From Deltaproteobacteria bacterium RBG_13_61_14 (GTDB lineage Bacteria > RBG-13-61-14), in NCBI GenBank assembly GCA_001797815.1, contig MGQK01000053.1, positions 14,165 through 50,115 of the forward strand: a DNA stretch of 35,951 nt. Reading direction: 5' to 3'. The position numbers and the translations under genes are program-made. Below are positions 7,380-14,884 of this stretch, piece after piece (positions within the stretch are counted from its first letter, which is position 1; each line of letters opens with the position of its first letter). The notes under the pieces were generated by a model. The model saw only the letters and a program-made list of their open reading frames with translations. It had not been told where the DNA came from and searched no databases.

Positions 7380-8293
7380 TTGAGCTGCTCCTCCACCAGG
7401 TCAGCCAGCGCCTGGATGAAGCGCGGCGAGTGGTTGAGCGAAGCGGCGCGATAGTAACGGAGTCCGATCCTCTCGGCCAGCTCCTTCAGCCTCACGTCCA
7501 GATCGAAAAGCGTCTCCACGTGGTCCGAGACAAACCCGAGCGGCGAGACCACCACCGCCTTTTCGCCCTGCTTGGCCCAGTACTTCACCACGGTCTCGAC
7601 GTCTGGCTCCAGCCACGCGCCCGGGCCGGCGCCCCGGCTCTGAAACGCAAGCTCGCTCTTTTTCAGACCCAGCCGGCGGATGATGCCTTTGCGGCTGATC
7701 TCCAGCTCACGCAAATAGTCCCGCTTATCGATCAGGGAGCTGGGCAAGCTGTGCGCGGTGAAGAGGACCGGCGTCTGCGCGGGCGAGAGTCGAGGGTGTT
7801 TGGTGAAAACGCGTTCCAGCTTTTCGGCCACCGCGTCCAGGAACAGGCGATAGTCATAATAGGACGGGATCATGATAAAGGTAATGGGCTGGCCGCAATC
7901 CTTGAGCGCCTTGACCGTGGCCTGGGCATAGGCGCGCGTGCTCAGGGGGGAGGCATGGGCCGCGAGCGGGAGTCCGATCAGGCGCCGGACCGCTTGGCCG
8001 GCCAGCCGGTTTACAGTCTCGCGGATGGTCGGCGGCGAATGCAGAAAGGCGAGTGCGACCGGCAGGGCATGGCCCTTCCGTTTCAATCTCGCTTGCAAAG
8101 CCTCGGCCTGGCGCTGCGAGATTTCGAGGAAAGGCGAGCCGCCAATCCGGGCGTAGCGGCTGCGCGTTCGGGCGATCAGCTCGGGCGAAGGCGGCCGGCC
8201 GGTGACCCGGCTCAAAAACTCCGGCAGCTCCTCCAGCGAGGCGGGCGAGCCGAAGCCCAGGAGCAGGACCGCGTCTGGGTGGACCGGCTTCAA
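7376..8293 (-). CDS. hemH: Ferrochelatase
   Basis: A 305-residue class I chelatase that inserts Fe2+ into a porphyrin. The start DAVLLLGFGSPASLEELPEFL is typical. FTAHSLPSSLIDKRDYLREL carries the conserved active-site His of the (S/T)AHSLP motif. SPLGFVSDHVETLFDLDVRLKEL carries the conserved Glu and the C-terminal family signature. There is no C-terminal [2Fe-2S] extension. It overlaps hemE by 4 bp (ATGA at 8290-8293) and hemY by 4 bp, so all three are one translationally coupled unit. In the coproporphyrin-dependent pathway the same family acts as coproporphyrin ferrochelatase; no hemQ is seen nearby to support that route. Confidence 0.94.
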   Translation of the reverse strand: MKPVHPDAVLLLGFGSPASLEELPEFLSRVTGRPPSPELIARTRSRYARIGGSPFLEISQRQAEALQARLKRKGHALPVALAFLHSPPTIRETVNRLAGQAVRRLIGLPLAAHASPLSTRAYAQATVKALKDCGQPITFIMIPSYYDYRLFLDAVAEKLERVFTKHPRLSPAQTPVLFTAHSLPSSLIDKRDYLRELEISRKGIIRRLGLKKSELAFQSRGAGPGAWLEPDVETVVKYWAKQGEKAVVVSPLGFVSDHVETLFDLDVRLKELAERIGLRYYRAASLNHSPRFIQALADLVEEQLK

Positions 8294-9327
8294 GCACTCC
8301 TCCGGCTGAGCCGGTGCACGGTCTCGACCAGGAAGGCGACATTTTCGATGGGCGCGTTCGGCCAGATGCCGTGGCCCAGGTTGAAGATGTGGCCGGGCCG
8401 GCCGCCGGCGCGCTGGAGCACGTCGCGCGCGCGCGATTCAATAATGGATGGCGGGGCCAGGAGCACGGCCGGGTCGAGGTTGCCCTGGAGGGCGCGGTCA
8501 TGGCCGATGATCTGCCAGGCCCGGTCCAGCTCGATCCGCCAGTCCACCCCGTAAACCGCGGCGCCGGAGTCTTTGATCAAGGGCAGGAGCGAGGTCGCGT
8601 CGGTGGCGAAGTGGATGACCGGCACCCTCGCTTCGGCCAGTTGAGCGATGAGCGCGTTGACGTGGGGGGCCACGAACTCGGCGTAATCGCGGGGCGAGAG
8701 ACAGCCCACCCAGGAATCGAAGAGTTGGACCGCCTGGGCGCCGGCCGCGACCTGGGCGAGGAGATAGCGGCGCAGGACCTCGACCAGCTTCTCCATCAGC
8801 TTCGTCCAGGTTTTGGGCTCGGCGTAGAACATGGCCTTGGTGTGCTCGTAGTTGCGGGAGTGGCCGCCCTCGATCATGTAGCTGGCGAGCGTGAAGGGAG
8901 CGCCGGCAAAGCCGATGAGGGGCACGCGGTCTTGAAGCGCGGCCCGGGCCTGGCGGATGGCCTCGAAGAGGTAGGGGGTAGCCTCCTCGGCCTCGATCAC
9001 CCGGATGCGGTCCACGTCGGCCGGCCGGCGGACGGGGCTGCCGATGCAGGGGCCGTCGTCCTGGTCAAAGCCGAATTCCACGCCCATGCCTTCCAGCGGG
9101 AGCAGGATATCTGCGAAGATAATCGCGGCGTCGAGGGGGAACCGTTCCAGCGGCTGGAGGGTCACTTCCAGCGCGGCGGCGGGTGTCCGGCAGAGCTCGA
9201 GGAAGGAATATTTTTCGCGGAGCGCCCGGTATTCGGGGAGGTAGCGGCCGGCCTGGCGCATGATCCAGATCGGGGTGAATTCGGTCGGCTCTCGCCGGCA
9301 GGCGCGGAGGAAGCTGTCATTCATCAT
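8290..9327 (-). CDS. hemE: Uroporphyrinogen decarboxylase
   Basis: A 345-residue cytosolic enzyme that converts uroporphyrinogen III to coproporphyrinogen III. The family signature PIWIMRQAGRYLPEYRALR is at about 19-37. FADILLPLEGMGVEF holds the catalytic Asp region, and IGFAGAPFTLASYMIEGG is the second PROSITE-type signature. LFDSWVGCLSPRDY and GNLDPAVLLAPP are also conserved. It is the first gene of the hemE-hemH-hemY operon. Two consecutive ATGs (9327 and 9324) follow AAAGGCCC; the weak AAAGG fits the second slightly better. A candidate promoter sits so close that the mRNA may be nearly leaderless. Confidence 0.95.
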   Translation of the reverse strand: MMNDSFLRACRREPTEFTPIWIMRQAGRYLPEYRALREKYSFLELCRTPAAALEVTLQPLERFPLDAAIIFADILLPLEGMGVEFGFDQDDGPCIGSPVRRPADVDRIRVIEAEEATPYLFEAIRQARAALQDRVPLIGFAGAPFTLASYMIEGGHSRNYEHTKAMFYAEPKTWTKLMEKLVEVLRRYLLAQVAAGAQAVQLFDSWVGCLSPRDYAEFVAPHVNALIAQLAEARVPVIHFATDATSLLPLIKDSGAAVYGVDWRIELDRAWQIIGHDRALQGNLDPAVLLAPPSIIESRARDVLQRAGGRPGHIFNLGHGIWPNAPIENVAFLVETVHRLSRRSA

Positions 9328-9335
9328 GGGCCTTT

Positions 9336-9364
9336 ATGATAGTCGAGCAGGGTCTTGAAATCAA
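9336..9364 (-). promoter_or_regulatory. Candidate sigma70 promoter of the hem operon
   Basis: On the minus strand TTGATT (9359-9364) and TATCAT (9336-9341) are 17 bp apart. The -10 ends only 8 bases before the hemE ATG, so a start about 7 nt downstream would give an almost leaderless transcript. A second TTGACA further upstream (about 9395-9400) lacks a good -10. Confidence 0.45.
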
Positions 9365-9554
9365 TGCAGCCGAGTGAACAGTGGAAAGAAAGAGGTGTCA
9401 AGGTGATAGGAAAACCTTAAACGTGAAAAAAATCCTTTGGCCTCGCCCCCCTCCTCGATCGCGGATCTGAACCCAGTCTGAATTTCTTTTTTCAATCGGA
9501 TGTGCGAAAATAGCAATTAGGCTCAGGCCGCCAGCCGCGGCTTCGGGTGATCGA

Positions 9555-10208
9555 ATGGAAAACCTTCCCCCCATTCCCGTGCTTCTCGGAGAGATTGTGC
9601 TTATCTGTTTGGTCTTGTATATATTTTATAAATCTTTTATCGGAATCATCGAAAGACGTAAACAACTCCATAAAGTAGCAAGACAGCTCAATGGGAACAT
9701 ACCGTCTTCCCTCTTCGTTCCAGACGTTAATATTGAAGATGATGGCGTGGAGGTGAAGATCAATACTGCTGATCCACCAAGCACCTATGCCACTCAGTAC
9801 TTGACGATCGAGCGGTGTAAACCATTTAAATTCAAAATGCGGGTTCAGAAGAGAGGCGTAATTCTTACGAAAATCTTCCATCTTGATTTTCTCAAGAAAC
9901 TACCCACCTCGAATCCCGACTTCGACCGGATTTACAAGGTGCTGGTGGACGACCCCTTCAAGGCAGGGCTTTTTCTCCGAGACCCAAAGAAGCGGCAGGC
10001 GATCGAGGGCATCTTTTCCTGCGGTTACGACGAATTTACAGCGGATAAGAAGAAAGTGGCTGCAACTAAGCTCAATTATGAGGTCAGTGATTTAGAACGG
10101 GAAAAGATTCGGTTTGTCCTAAGATTGCCTCAAGCAATTTCAAGAATAAAATTCCCCCAGCGCGTTCCTGCTCACCGTCGGCCAAATCGGAACTTTCACC
10201 TCCGATAA
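9555..10208 (+). CDS. Unrecognised single-pass membrane protein
   Basis: A 217-residue ORF with one clear N-terminal transmembrane helix (about residues 9-31, VLLGEIVLICLVLYIFYKSF and on). A basic segment, ERRKQLHKVARQLNG, follows, implying a cytoplasmic soluble domain by the positive-inside rule. The soluble part has ordinary composition (LTIERCKPFKFKMRVQKRG, LDFLKKLPTSNPDFDRIYKVL). Codon use is clearly more AT-rich than in neighbouring genes (visible A/T-ending codons), suggesting recent acquisition. The start lacks a good ribosome binding site. The stop overlaps the 3' end of metX by 13 bp, tail to tail. I recognise no family. The long frame and the TM-plus-domain layout support a real gene. 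Confidence 0.6.
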   Translation: MENLPPIPVLLGEIVLICLVLYIFYKSFIGIIERRKQLHKVARQLNGNIPSSLFVPDVNIEDDGVEVKINTADPPSTYATQYLTIERCKPFKFKMRVQKRGVILTKIFHLDFLKKLPTSNPDFDRIYKVLVDDPFKAGLFLRDPKKRQAIEGIFSCGYDEFTADKKKVAATKLNYEVSDLEREKIRFVLRLPQAISRIKFPQRVPAHRRPNRNFHLR

Positions 10209-11377
10209 TTCTGTCCCAGGAAGTTGACGATCATCTCTTCGAGGGTGGAGTTGGGCAGCAGGAAGGAGTCGTGGCCGTAGGGGGCGTCAACCAGGGCGTA
10301 GGTCACCTCGGCGTTGTTTTTCTTGAGCGCGCGCACGATCTCCTTGGACTGCTCGGCCGGGTAGAGCCAGTCGGACTTGAAAGCGACCACCAGGAACTTG
10401 GACTTGACCCCTCTCAGGGCCTGGGCCAGGCTAAGCTCGCCGTGGCGGGTGAGGTCGAAGTAGTCTATGGCCTTGGAGATGTAGAGGTAGGAGTTGGCGT
10501 CGAAGCGCTTGATGAAGACGTCGCCCTGGTGGTGGAGATAGCTCTCGACCTGGAACTCGGTGGAGAAGCTGTCGCCGAGCCGGTCCTGGTCTTGGAGGCG
10601 GCGGCCGAACTTGTCGTGCAGGCTCTGCTCGGAGAGATAGGTGATGTGGGCGATCATCCGGGCCAGGGCCAGGCCGTCGTCGGGGCGGTCCGGGCGGTCG
10701 TAATAGTCGCCGCGCTGCCACTTGGGGTCGGCCATGATCGCGCGCCGGCTCACCTCGTTGAAGGCGATGCCCTGGGCCGAGAGCTTGCTGGTGGTGGCGA
10801 GGAGCGTCGCGGTCTTGACCAGCTCCGGGAAACTCACGGCCCATTGCAAGGCCTGCATGCCGCCGAGGGACCCGCCCACCACGTTGAGCAGCCGGGAGAT
10901 GCCCAGGTGCTGGACCAGCTCGCGTTGGGCCTTGACCATATCGGCCACGGTGAGGATGGGGAACTCCAGGCCATAGGGCTTGCCGGTCGCGGGGTTCGGG
11001 GAGCCGGGTCCGGTCGAGCCTTGGCACCCGCCGATGATGTTGGAGCAGATCACGAAATACTTGCGGGTGTCAAAGGGCCGGCCCGGACCGACCATGTTGT
11101 TCCACCAGCCGGGCTTGGGGTCGTTCTTGGAATGGTAGCCGGCCACGTGGGCGTCACCGGAGAGCGCGTGGCAGATGAGGATCGCGTTCTGCTTTTTGGC
11201 ATCCAGCTCGCCGTAGGTCTCGTAAGCCAGGGTGATGGGCCCAAGCCGGGCGCCGCTTTCCAGCACCATCTCCTCCGGGGTCTGGGCAAAGGTAAAGGAA
11301 TGGGTCTTGACCAGGCCGACCGAACCGACTTCCTGGAACTCTTCTTTGAGAGCTGATTTCTGCATAATCAATTTCAT
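10196..11377 (-). CDS. metX: Homoserine O-acetyltransferase (MetX, alpha/beta-hydrolase fold)
   Basis: Activates homoserine with acetyl-CoA at the start of methionine synthesis. The nucleophile elbow is VVGGSLGGMQALQW (Ser in GGSLGG). The Asp is in VVAFKSDWLYP and the His in DAPYGHDSFLL, completing the triad. ILICHALSGDAHVAG, GCQGSTGPGSPNP and VGPGRPFDTRKYFVICSN are MetX blocks. The frame stays open upstream to 11509. The ATG at 11377 (MKLIMQKS) follows GGAGAAAGGATTAAA and gives 393 residues, the family length, so it is chosen. A succinyl-transferring variant cannot be excluded from sequence alone. It is divergent from the Hsp70 gene across a gap of about 200 bp. Confidence 0.93.
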   Translation of the reverse strand: MKLIMQKSALKEEFQEVGSVGLVKTHSFTFAQTPEEMVLESGARLGPITLAYETYGELDAKKQNAILICHALSGDAHVAGYHSKNDPKPGWWNNMVGPGRPFDTRKYFVICSNIIGGCQGSTGPGSPNPATGKPYGLEFPILTVADMVKAQRELVQHLGISRLLNVVGGSLGGMQALQWAVSFPELVKTATLLATTSKLSAQGIAFNEVSRRAIMADPKWQRGDYYDRPDRPDDGLALARMIAHITYLSEQSLHDKFGRRLQDQDRLGDSFSTEFQVESYLHHQGDVFIKRFDANSYLYISKAIDYFDLTRHGELSLAQALRGVKSKFLVVAFKSDWLYPAEQSKEIVRALKKNNAEVTYALVDAPYGHDSFLLPNSTLEEMIVNFLGQNYRR

Positions 11378-11513
11378 TTTAATCCTTTCTCCGGCAGGGT
11401 CAAGAAATCGGAGAGGCGTTGCCCCAATCCCCGGTGGAGCGGGAAAATTACTCCTTGCCAACTCCCACCGAATTTCAACCGAGCGCATTGACCGTGCCCG
11501 GGCTGGCAAAGAG

Positions 11514-11542
11514 TTGCCGGATCCCGGAGCTTATGCTAGGAT
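11514..11542 (+). promoter_or_regulatory. Candidate sigma70 promoter of the Hsp70-J operon
   Basis: TTGCCG (11514-11519) and TAGGAT (11537-11542) are 17 bp apart, and TATGC lies just before the -10. The Hsp70 ATG is at 11581 behind AGGAGG (11565-11570). No CIRCE-type inverted repeat or sigma32-like promoter was seen, so heat-shock control is not evident. Confidence 0.45.
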
Positions 11543-11580
11543 AGCCCAAATGATGCCAGGAATTAGGAGGGATTAACTCC

Positions 11581-13179
11581 ATGGGACGTGCGGTGGGTAT
11601 AGACTTGGGCACCAGCACTTCGTGTGTGGCCATTGTCAAGGACGGCAAGCCGATGGCGCTCCCGGCTCCGGACGGGAGATTCATCCAGGCCTCGGTGGTG
11701 TCGTTTTTGGAGGACGGCTCGCGGGTGGTGGGCAATGCGGCCAAGGCGATGATGGTGGAGAACGCGGAGCACACCATCTACTCGGCCAAGCGCCTGATCG
11801 GGCGCAAGTTTTTCCAGGCCGAGGTGAAGAAAGCGCAGGCGGTCTGCACCTACGAGATCGTGGAGGGGCCGAACCAGAGCGTGCGGGTGAAGGCCCGGGG
11901 CCGGGAATATTCCTGCCCGGAGATCTCGGCCATGGTGCTGATGGAGATGAAGCGGATCGCCGAGGCCCAACTGGGCGAGGAAGTGGACAAGGCGGTGATC
12001 ACGGTGCCGGCCAACTTCAACGACGGCCAGCGCCAGGCCACCAAGGACGCCGGGACCATCGCCGGACTCAACGTGCTGCGGATCATCAACGAGCCGACCG
12101 CCGCGGCCCTGTCCTACGGGTTCGGCAAGGGGCTGAAGCAGAAGATCGCGGTTTATGATTTCGGCGGCGGGACCTTTGATATTTCCATCCTGGAGATCGG
12201 CGAGGACGTTTACGAGGTGATTTCCACCGCCGGGGACATGTACCTGGGCGGCGACGACTTCGACGACCGTCTGATTGACTACATGGCCGAGCAGTTCATG
12301 CGCAAGCACAACCTGGACGTGCGCCAGGACCGCAAGGCCTTGCAGCGGCTGAAGAACGCGGCCGAGCAGGCCAAGGTCGAGCTGACCGAGAAGCTGGAAG
12401 TGACGGTGAGCCTGCCCGGGATCATGGAGGAGATGGGGGGCAAGCTCGACCTCAACATCACCATCAACCGCAACTACTTCGGGCAGATGATCATGGACCT
12501 GATCCAGAAGACCTTCAAGGTCTGCGACGAGGCCTTGCAAAACGCGCATATGACCGTGGAGAACATTGACGCGCTCATCCTGGTGGGCGGCCCGACCAAG
12601 ATGCCGGTCATCCGGGAGGCGGTGAAGAGCTATTTCTTCAAGGACCCCCACTTCGGGATTGACCCGGAAGAGGTGGTGGCCATGGGCGCGGGCATCCAGG
12701 CCAGCACCCTGGTCGAGGCCCGGCCCGGCGCGCTCCTCCTCGACGTGACCCCCATGTCCCTGGGCATCGCCACCGCCGGCGGCCTGATGGATACCTTGAT
12801 CGAGCGCAACACCCCCATCCCCACCGAATCGGCCCGGATCTTCACCACCACCCACGACAACCAGGCCGCGGTCAAGATCCGGATCTTCCAGGGCGAGAAC
12901 CGCAAGTATGAGCAGAACGAACTCTTGGGCGAGTTCCGCCTGGCCGAGATCCCGCCGGCGCCGGCGGGCACGCCCAAGATCGAGGTGACCTTCGAGATTG
13001 ACGCCAACGGCATTGTCAACGTCACCGCCCGGGACCGCGACACCGGCCAGGCCCAGTCGGTGCAGCTCAACGTCTCCGGGGGCCTCAGCCAGGAAGAGAT
13101 CCAGCGGCTCAAGTCCGAGCATCACAAGGGAGAAGAGGTGTCCAAGTTCAAGCCCGGTCTGGAGTTGCCGCAGCAGTGA
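11581..13179 (+). CDS. Hsp70/DnaK-family chaperone lacking the C-terminal helical lid
   Basis: A 532-residue Hsp70. The nucleotide-binding domain is complete: [14 protein letters not shown] (phosphate 1), [47 protein letters not shown] (phosphate 2) and [16 protein letters not shown] (adenosine site). The linker [17 protein letters not shown] and a substrate-binding beta domain follow ([39 protein letters not shown]). The protein ends about 25 residues later ([20 protein letters not shown] and a short tail). Typical DnaK has about 100 more residues forming the helical lid and acidic tail. The lid is therefore absent; the stop is clean and the next gene starts 113 bp on, so this is not a frameshift. 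A J-domain protein follows, its likely partner. This is probably a specialised Hsp70, not the housekeeping DnaK, since grpE is not adjacent. Confidence 0.92.
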   Translation: MGRAVGIDLGTSTSCVAIVKDGKPMALPAPDGRFIQASVVSFLEDGSRVVGNAAKAMMVENAEHTIYSAKRLIGRKFFQAEVKKAQAVCTYEIVEGPNQSVRVKARGREYSCPEISAMVLMEMKRIAEAQLGEEVDKAVITVPANFNDGQRQATKDAGTIAGLNVLRIINEPTAAALSYGFGKGLKQKIAVYDFGGGTFDISILEIGEDVYEVISTAGDMYLGGDDFDDRLIDYMAEQFMRKHNLDVRQDRKALQRLKNAAEQAKVELTEKLEVTVSLPGIMEEMGGKLDLNITINRNYFGQMIMDLIQKTFKVCDEALQNAHMTVENIDALILVGGPTKMPVIREAVKSYFFKDPHFGIDPEEVVAMGAGIQASTLVEARPGALLLDVTPMSLGIATAGGLMDTLIERNTPIPTESARIFTTTHDNQAAVKIRIFQGENRKYEQNELLGEFRLAEIPPAPAGTPKIEVTFEIDANGIVNVTARDRDTGQAQSVQLNVSGGLSQEEIQRLKSEHHKGEEVSKFKPGLELPQQ

Positions 13180-13193
13180 AAGGAGTTGATTGT

Positions 13194-13276
13194 ATATCGT
13201 ATATCGTATTGCGTATAGCGGTCTGAATTTAGATTGATTTACCGGTTGGTAACATACGATATACGGAATACGATAT
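13194..13276. repeat. Intergenic inverted repeat of the ATACGGAATACGA type (copy 2)
   Basis: The left arm ATATCGTATTGCGTATAGCG (from 13201) pairs with ATACGATATACGGAATACGATAT (13254-13276) with about two mismatches over 19 bp. An extra ATATCGTAT unit precedes it. The vocabulary is the same as in the element at 4188-4302. It occupies the gap between the Hsp70 and J-protein genes without separating their orientation. Confidence 0.75.
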
Positions 13277-13292
13277 CCGAATCCCTAGCAAA

Positions 13293-13820
13293 ATGGACGA
13301 GCATTTCAAACTACAGGTCAATTCGCTGGTGAAAGTCATGGACGACCTCGATTACTATCAGATCCTGAAATTGGATCAGATGGCGTTCGACGACGACATC
13401 AAGCGCGCCTATTTCGAGGAGTCCCGACTCTATCATCCCGACAAATACTTTAACGAACCGCTCGAGTTCCAGACCATGGTGACCCAGGTTTTCAAGCGGG
13501 TGTGCGAGGCCTACAAGGTGCTCTGCGACAAGGAGCGGCGGGCGCTCTACACCAGGCAGATCAGCGGACCGGACCGGAAGAAATTCCTCCGCTTTGACCT
13601 CAAGGTGCTGGAACAGGAGCGGGCCAAAAAAGAAGACGAGGGCCAGACCCCCATGGGCAAGAAGTATTACCAACTGGCCAAGGCCGCCATCCAGAACAAG
13701 GATTTCAAGGGGGCCAAGATCAACCTCCAGCTCGCGGTGAAAATGGAGCCCAGGAACTCGACTTTTGCCGAGAAGCTCAAGGAGGTGGAGGATGTCCTGG
13801 CCATGCGCAGGAAGCTTTGA
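13293..13820 (+). CDS. J-domain (DnaJ-like) co-chaperone with C-terminal TPR-like region
   Basis: A 175-residue protein. Residues 19-90 are a J domain, LDYYQILKLDQMAFDDDIKRAY and on, with the obligatory HPD at 48-50 (LYHPDKYF), followed by ACEAYKVL-type helix III/IV residues (VCEAYKVLCDKERRALY). The region from about 125 (GKKYYQLAKAAIQNKDFKGAK and on) resembles one or two TPR helices. The Gly/Phe-rich and zinc-finger regions of full DnaJ are missing, making it a class C J protein. J domains stimulate Hsp70 ATPase activity, and the lidless Hsp70 just upstream is the obvious partner. The start has no strong ribosome binding site, which suggests coupling or structure-dependent initiation. Confidence 0.9.
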   Translation: MDEHFKLQVNSLVKVMDDLDYYQILKLDQMAFDDDIKRAYFEESRLYHPDKYFNEPLEFQTMVTQVFKRVCEAYKVLCDKERRALYTRQISGPDRKKFLRFDLKVLEQERAKKEDEGQTPMGKKYYQLAKAAIQNKDFKGAKINLQLAVKMEPRNSTFAEKLKEVEDVLAMRRKL

Positions 13821-13836
13821 AGCCGCCGGAGAAGAA

Positions 13837-13857
13837 GGAGACCGGGTCTCGGTCTCC
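13837..13857 (+). other. Perfect 8-bp hairpin after the J-protein gene
   Basis: GGAGACCG and CGGTCTCC flank a 5-base loop, 17 bp after the J-protein stop. No T-tract follows. It may stabilise the 3' end of the upstream mRNA, and it sits just before a second hairpin at 13884-13901. Confidence 0.4.
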
Positions 13858-13870
13858 GAGAGGAGTTAAG

Positions 13871-13966
13871 ATGATCAGGCAGGGGCGCGAGGAATCGCGC
13901 CTTCTTGCTTACCCGGACGAGGGAGAAGCCGGACCTTTCCCCTCCGGTTTTGGAGAAGAGCGATGA
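13871..13966 (+). CDS. Possible 31-residue leader peptide overlapping the DUF3108-like gene
   Basis: ATG at 13871 follows a good Shine-Dalgarno (GAGAGGAGTTAAG). The frame encodes 31 residues starting MIRQGREESRLLAYPDEGEA, and its TGA overlaps the next ATG (ATGA at 13963-13966). That spacing is typical of translational coupling. The peptide has no recognisable motif and its DNA contains the terminator-like hairpin at 13884-13910. It could therefore be a regulatory leader or a chance frame. Confidence 0.33.
   Translation: MIRQGREESRLLAYPDEGEAGPFPSGFGEER
13884..13910 (+). terminator. Terminator-like hairpin between the chaperone and exported-hydrolase genes
   Basis: GGCGCGA (13884-13890) and TCGCGCC (13895-13901) form a 7-bp stem closed by a GGAA tetraloop, followed by TTCTTGCTT. 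This is a plausible, slightly weak intrinsic terminator for the Hsp70-J unit. Because it lies inside the 31-codon leader ORF, it could instead act as an attenuator for the downstream operon. Confidence 0.45.
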
Positions 13967-14862
13967 GACCAGGAGCGGGACGTCTTCGGGCAAAACGGTG
14001 GGCCGTGGCCGGATTGTTTCTGGGCGGGCTCTGGTCCGGCCCGGCGCGGGCCGGAGAGTTCCGGCCGCCGAAAATCCCGGAAGGCGAGACCTGCGAATAC
14101 CGGGTGTACGAGCGGGCCGAGAACGAAAACCAGTCCGAGAGCTTCGTGGCGCCCCGGGAAGAGGTGCAGGAGGTCCACCAGATCATCACCACCTTTGCCG
14201 GGGACGGCCAGGAGTATTATCGCTTTTTCCGGGCCGAGCGGCTTTCCGGCGGCCACCTCAACTATTACACTTACATTTTCCGGATCAGCCAACCTTTCCG
14301 GTTCGTGGCTTTTTCCAAGAAAGTGGAGAGCACCACCGGCCGGATCGTGCACGATGAGATCACCTACTTTGATGATCCGGGCCGGCCCTTTTCCGAGGAC
14401 CTCAACCATTTTTACAGCATCCCCATGACCATCCGGGGCATGGATTTCCCGGCCCACGAGAAGAACGACCTGAAAATTTGGTTCTCCAGCCACTTCACGC
14501 CCTGGAAAATGGACGTGACCGTGAAAGGCAAAGACCGGGTCACGGTCCCGGCCGGAACTTTTTCCTGCTGGCGGGTGGAGGTGACGCCCGACCTCAAGGC
14601 CATCATGCAGCGCTGGTACTGGATCGCCCGGATTCTCAAAGCCTGGATTCCCAGCTATGGTTATTGGTTCAGCCAGGAGGCGCCGCACCTGCTGGTCAAG
14701 TTCGAAGGCCGCTTCGGCCCGGTCGGCTTCAGCCCGGTGCAGGTCCAGGAGTTGGTGTCCGTAGGTGCGGCCACGGAAGCCGACCGGGAGCTGCTCCGCC
14801 GTTACTCGCCGGCTCCGGAGGACCTTCATTTCTACCCGGCGCCCAAGAATTCCACCCCTTAG
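13963..14862 (+). CDS. Exported DUF3108-like protein
   Basis: A 299-residue protein. It has a cleavable signal peptide (basic MRPGAGRLRAKRW, hydrophobic AVAGLFLGGLWSG, cleavage near PARAG). The rest is a predicted beta-rich periplasmic domain with the DUF3108-type pattern: GETCEYRVYE near the N-terminus and RVTVPAGTFSCWRVEV later, then a long-range LLVKFEG ending. DUF3108 proteins are usually periplasmic or outer-membrane-associated and of unknown function. The ATG follows TTTTGGAGAAGAGCG. It is the first large gene of a plus-strand run of five, 22 bp before the exported MBL protein. Confidence 0.75.
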   Translation: MRPGAGRLRAKRWAVAGLFLGGLWSGPARAGEFRPPKIPEGETCEYRVYERAENENQSESFVAPREEVQEVHQIITTFAGDGQEYYRFFRAERLSGGHLNYYTYIFRISQPFRFVAFSKKVESTTGRIVHDEITYFDDPGRPFSEDLNHFYSIPMTIRGMDFPAHEKNDLKIWFSSHFTPWKMDVTVKGKDRVTVPAGTFSCWRVEVTPDLKAIMQRWYWIARILKAWIPSYGYWFSQEAPHLLVKFEGRFGPVGFSPVQVQELVSVGAATEADRELLRRYSPAPEDLHFYPAPKNSTP

Positions 14863-14884
14863 CCCGAGAGAGGAGGTCTTTGCC

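Noticed and set aside
9492-9881. 129-codon minus-strand frame opposite the membrane-protein gene
   Set aside because: It is antisense to a frame with a good TM helix and longer extent, and has no ribosome binding site or family resemblance.
11378-11509. N-terminal extension of the MetX frame (44 more codons)
   Set aside because: ATG 11377 has the only good Shine-Dalgarno and matches family length; the upstream residues are low-complexity and lie in the divergent regulatory gap.
11378-11513. SAM riboswitch upstream of metX
   Set aside because: Neither SAM-I nor SAM-II consensus words are present. Some CGGTGG/CCACCG pairing exists but no recognised aptamer.
11500-11580. CIRCE or sigma32 control of the Hsp70 gene
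   Set aside because: No TTAGCACTC-N9-GAGTGCTAA repeat and no sigma32-like hexamers; the promoter looks sigma70-type.
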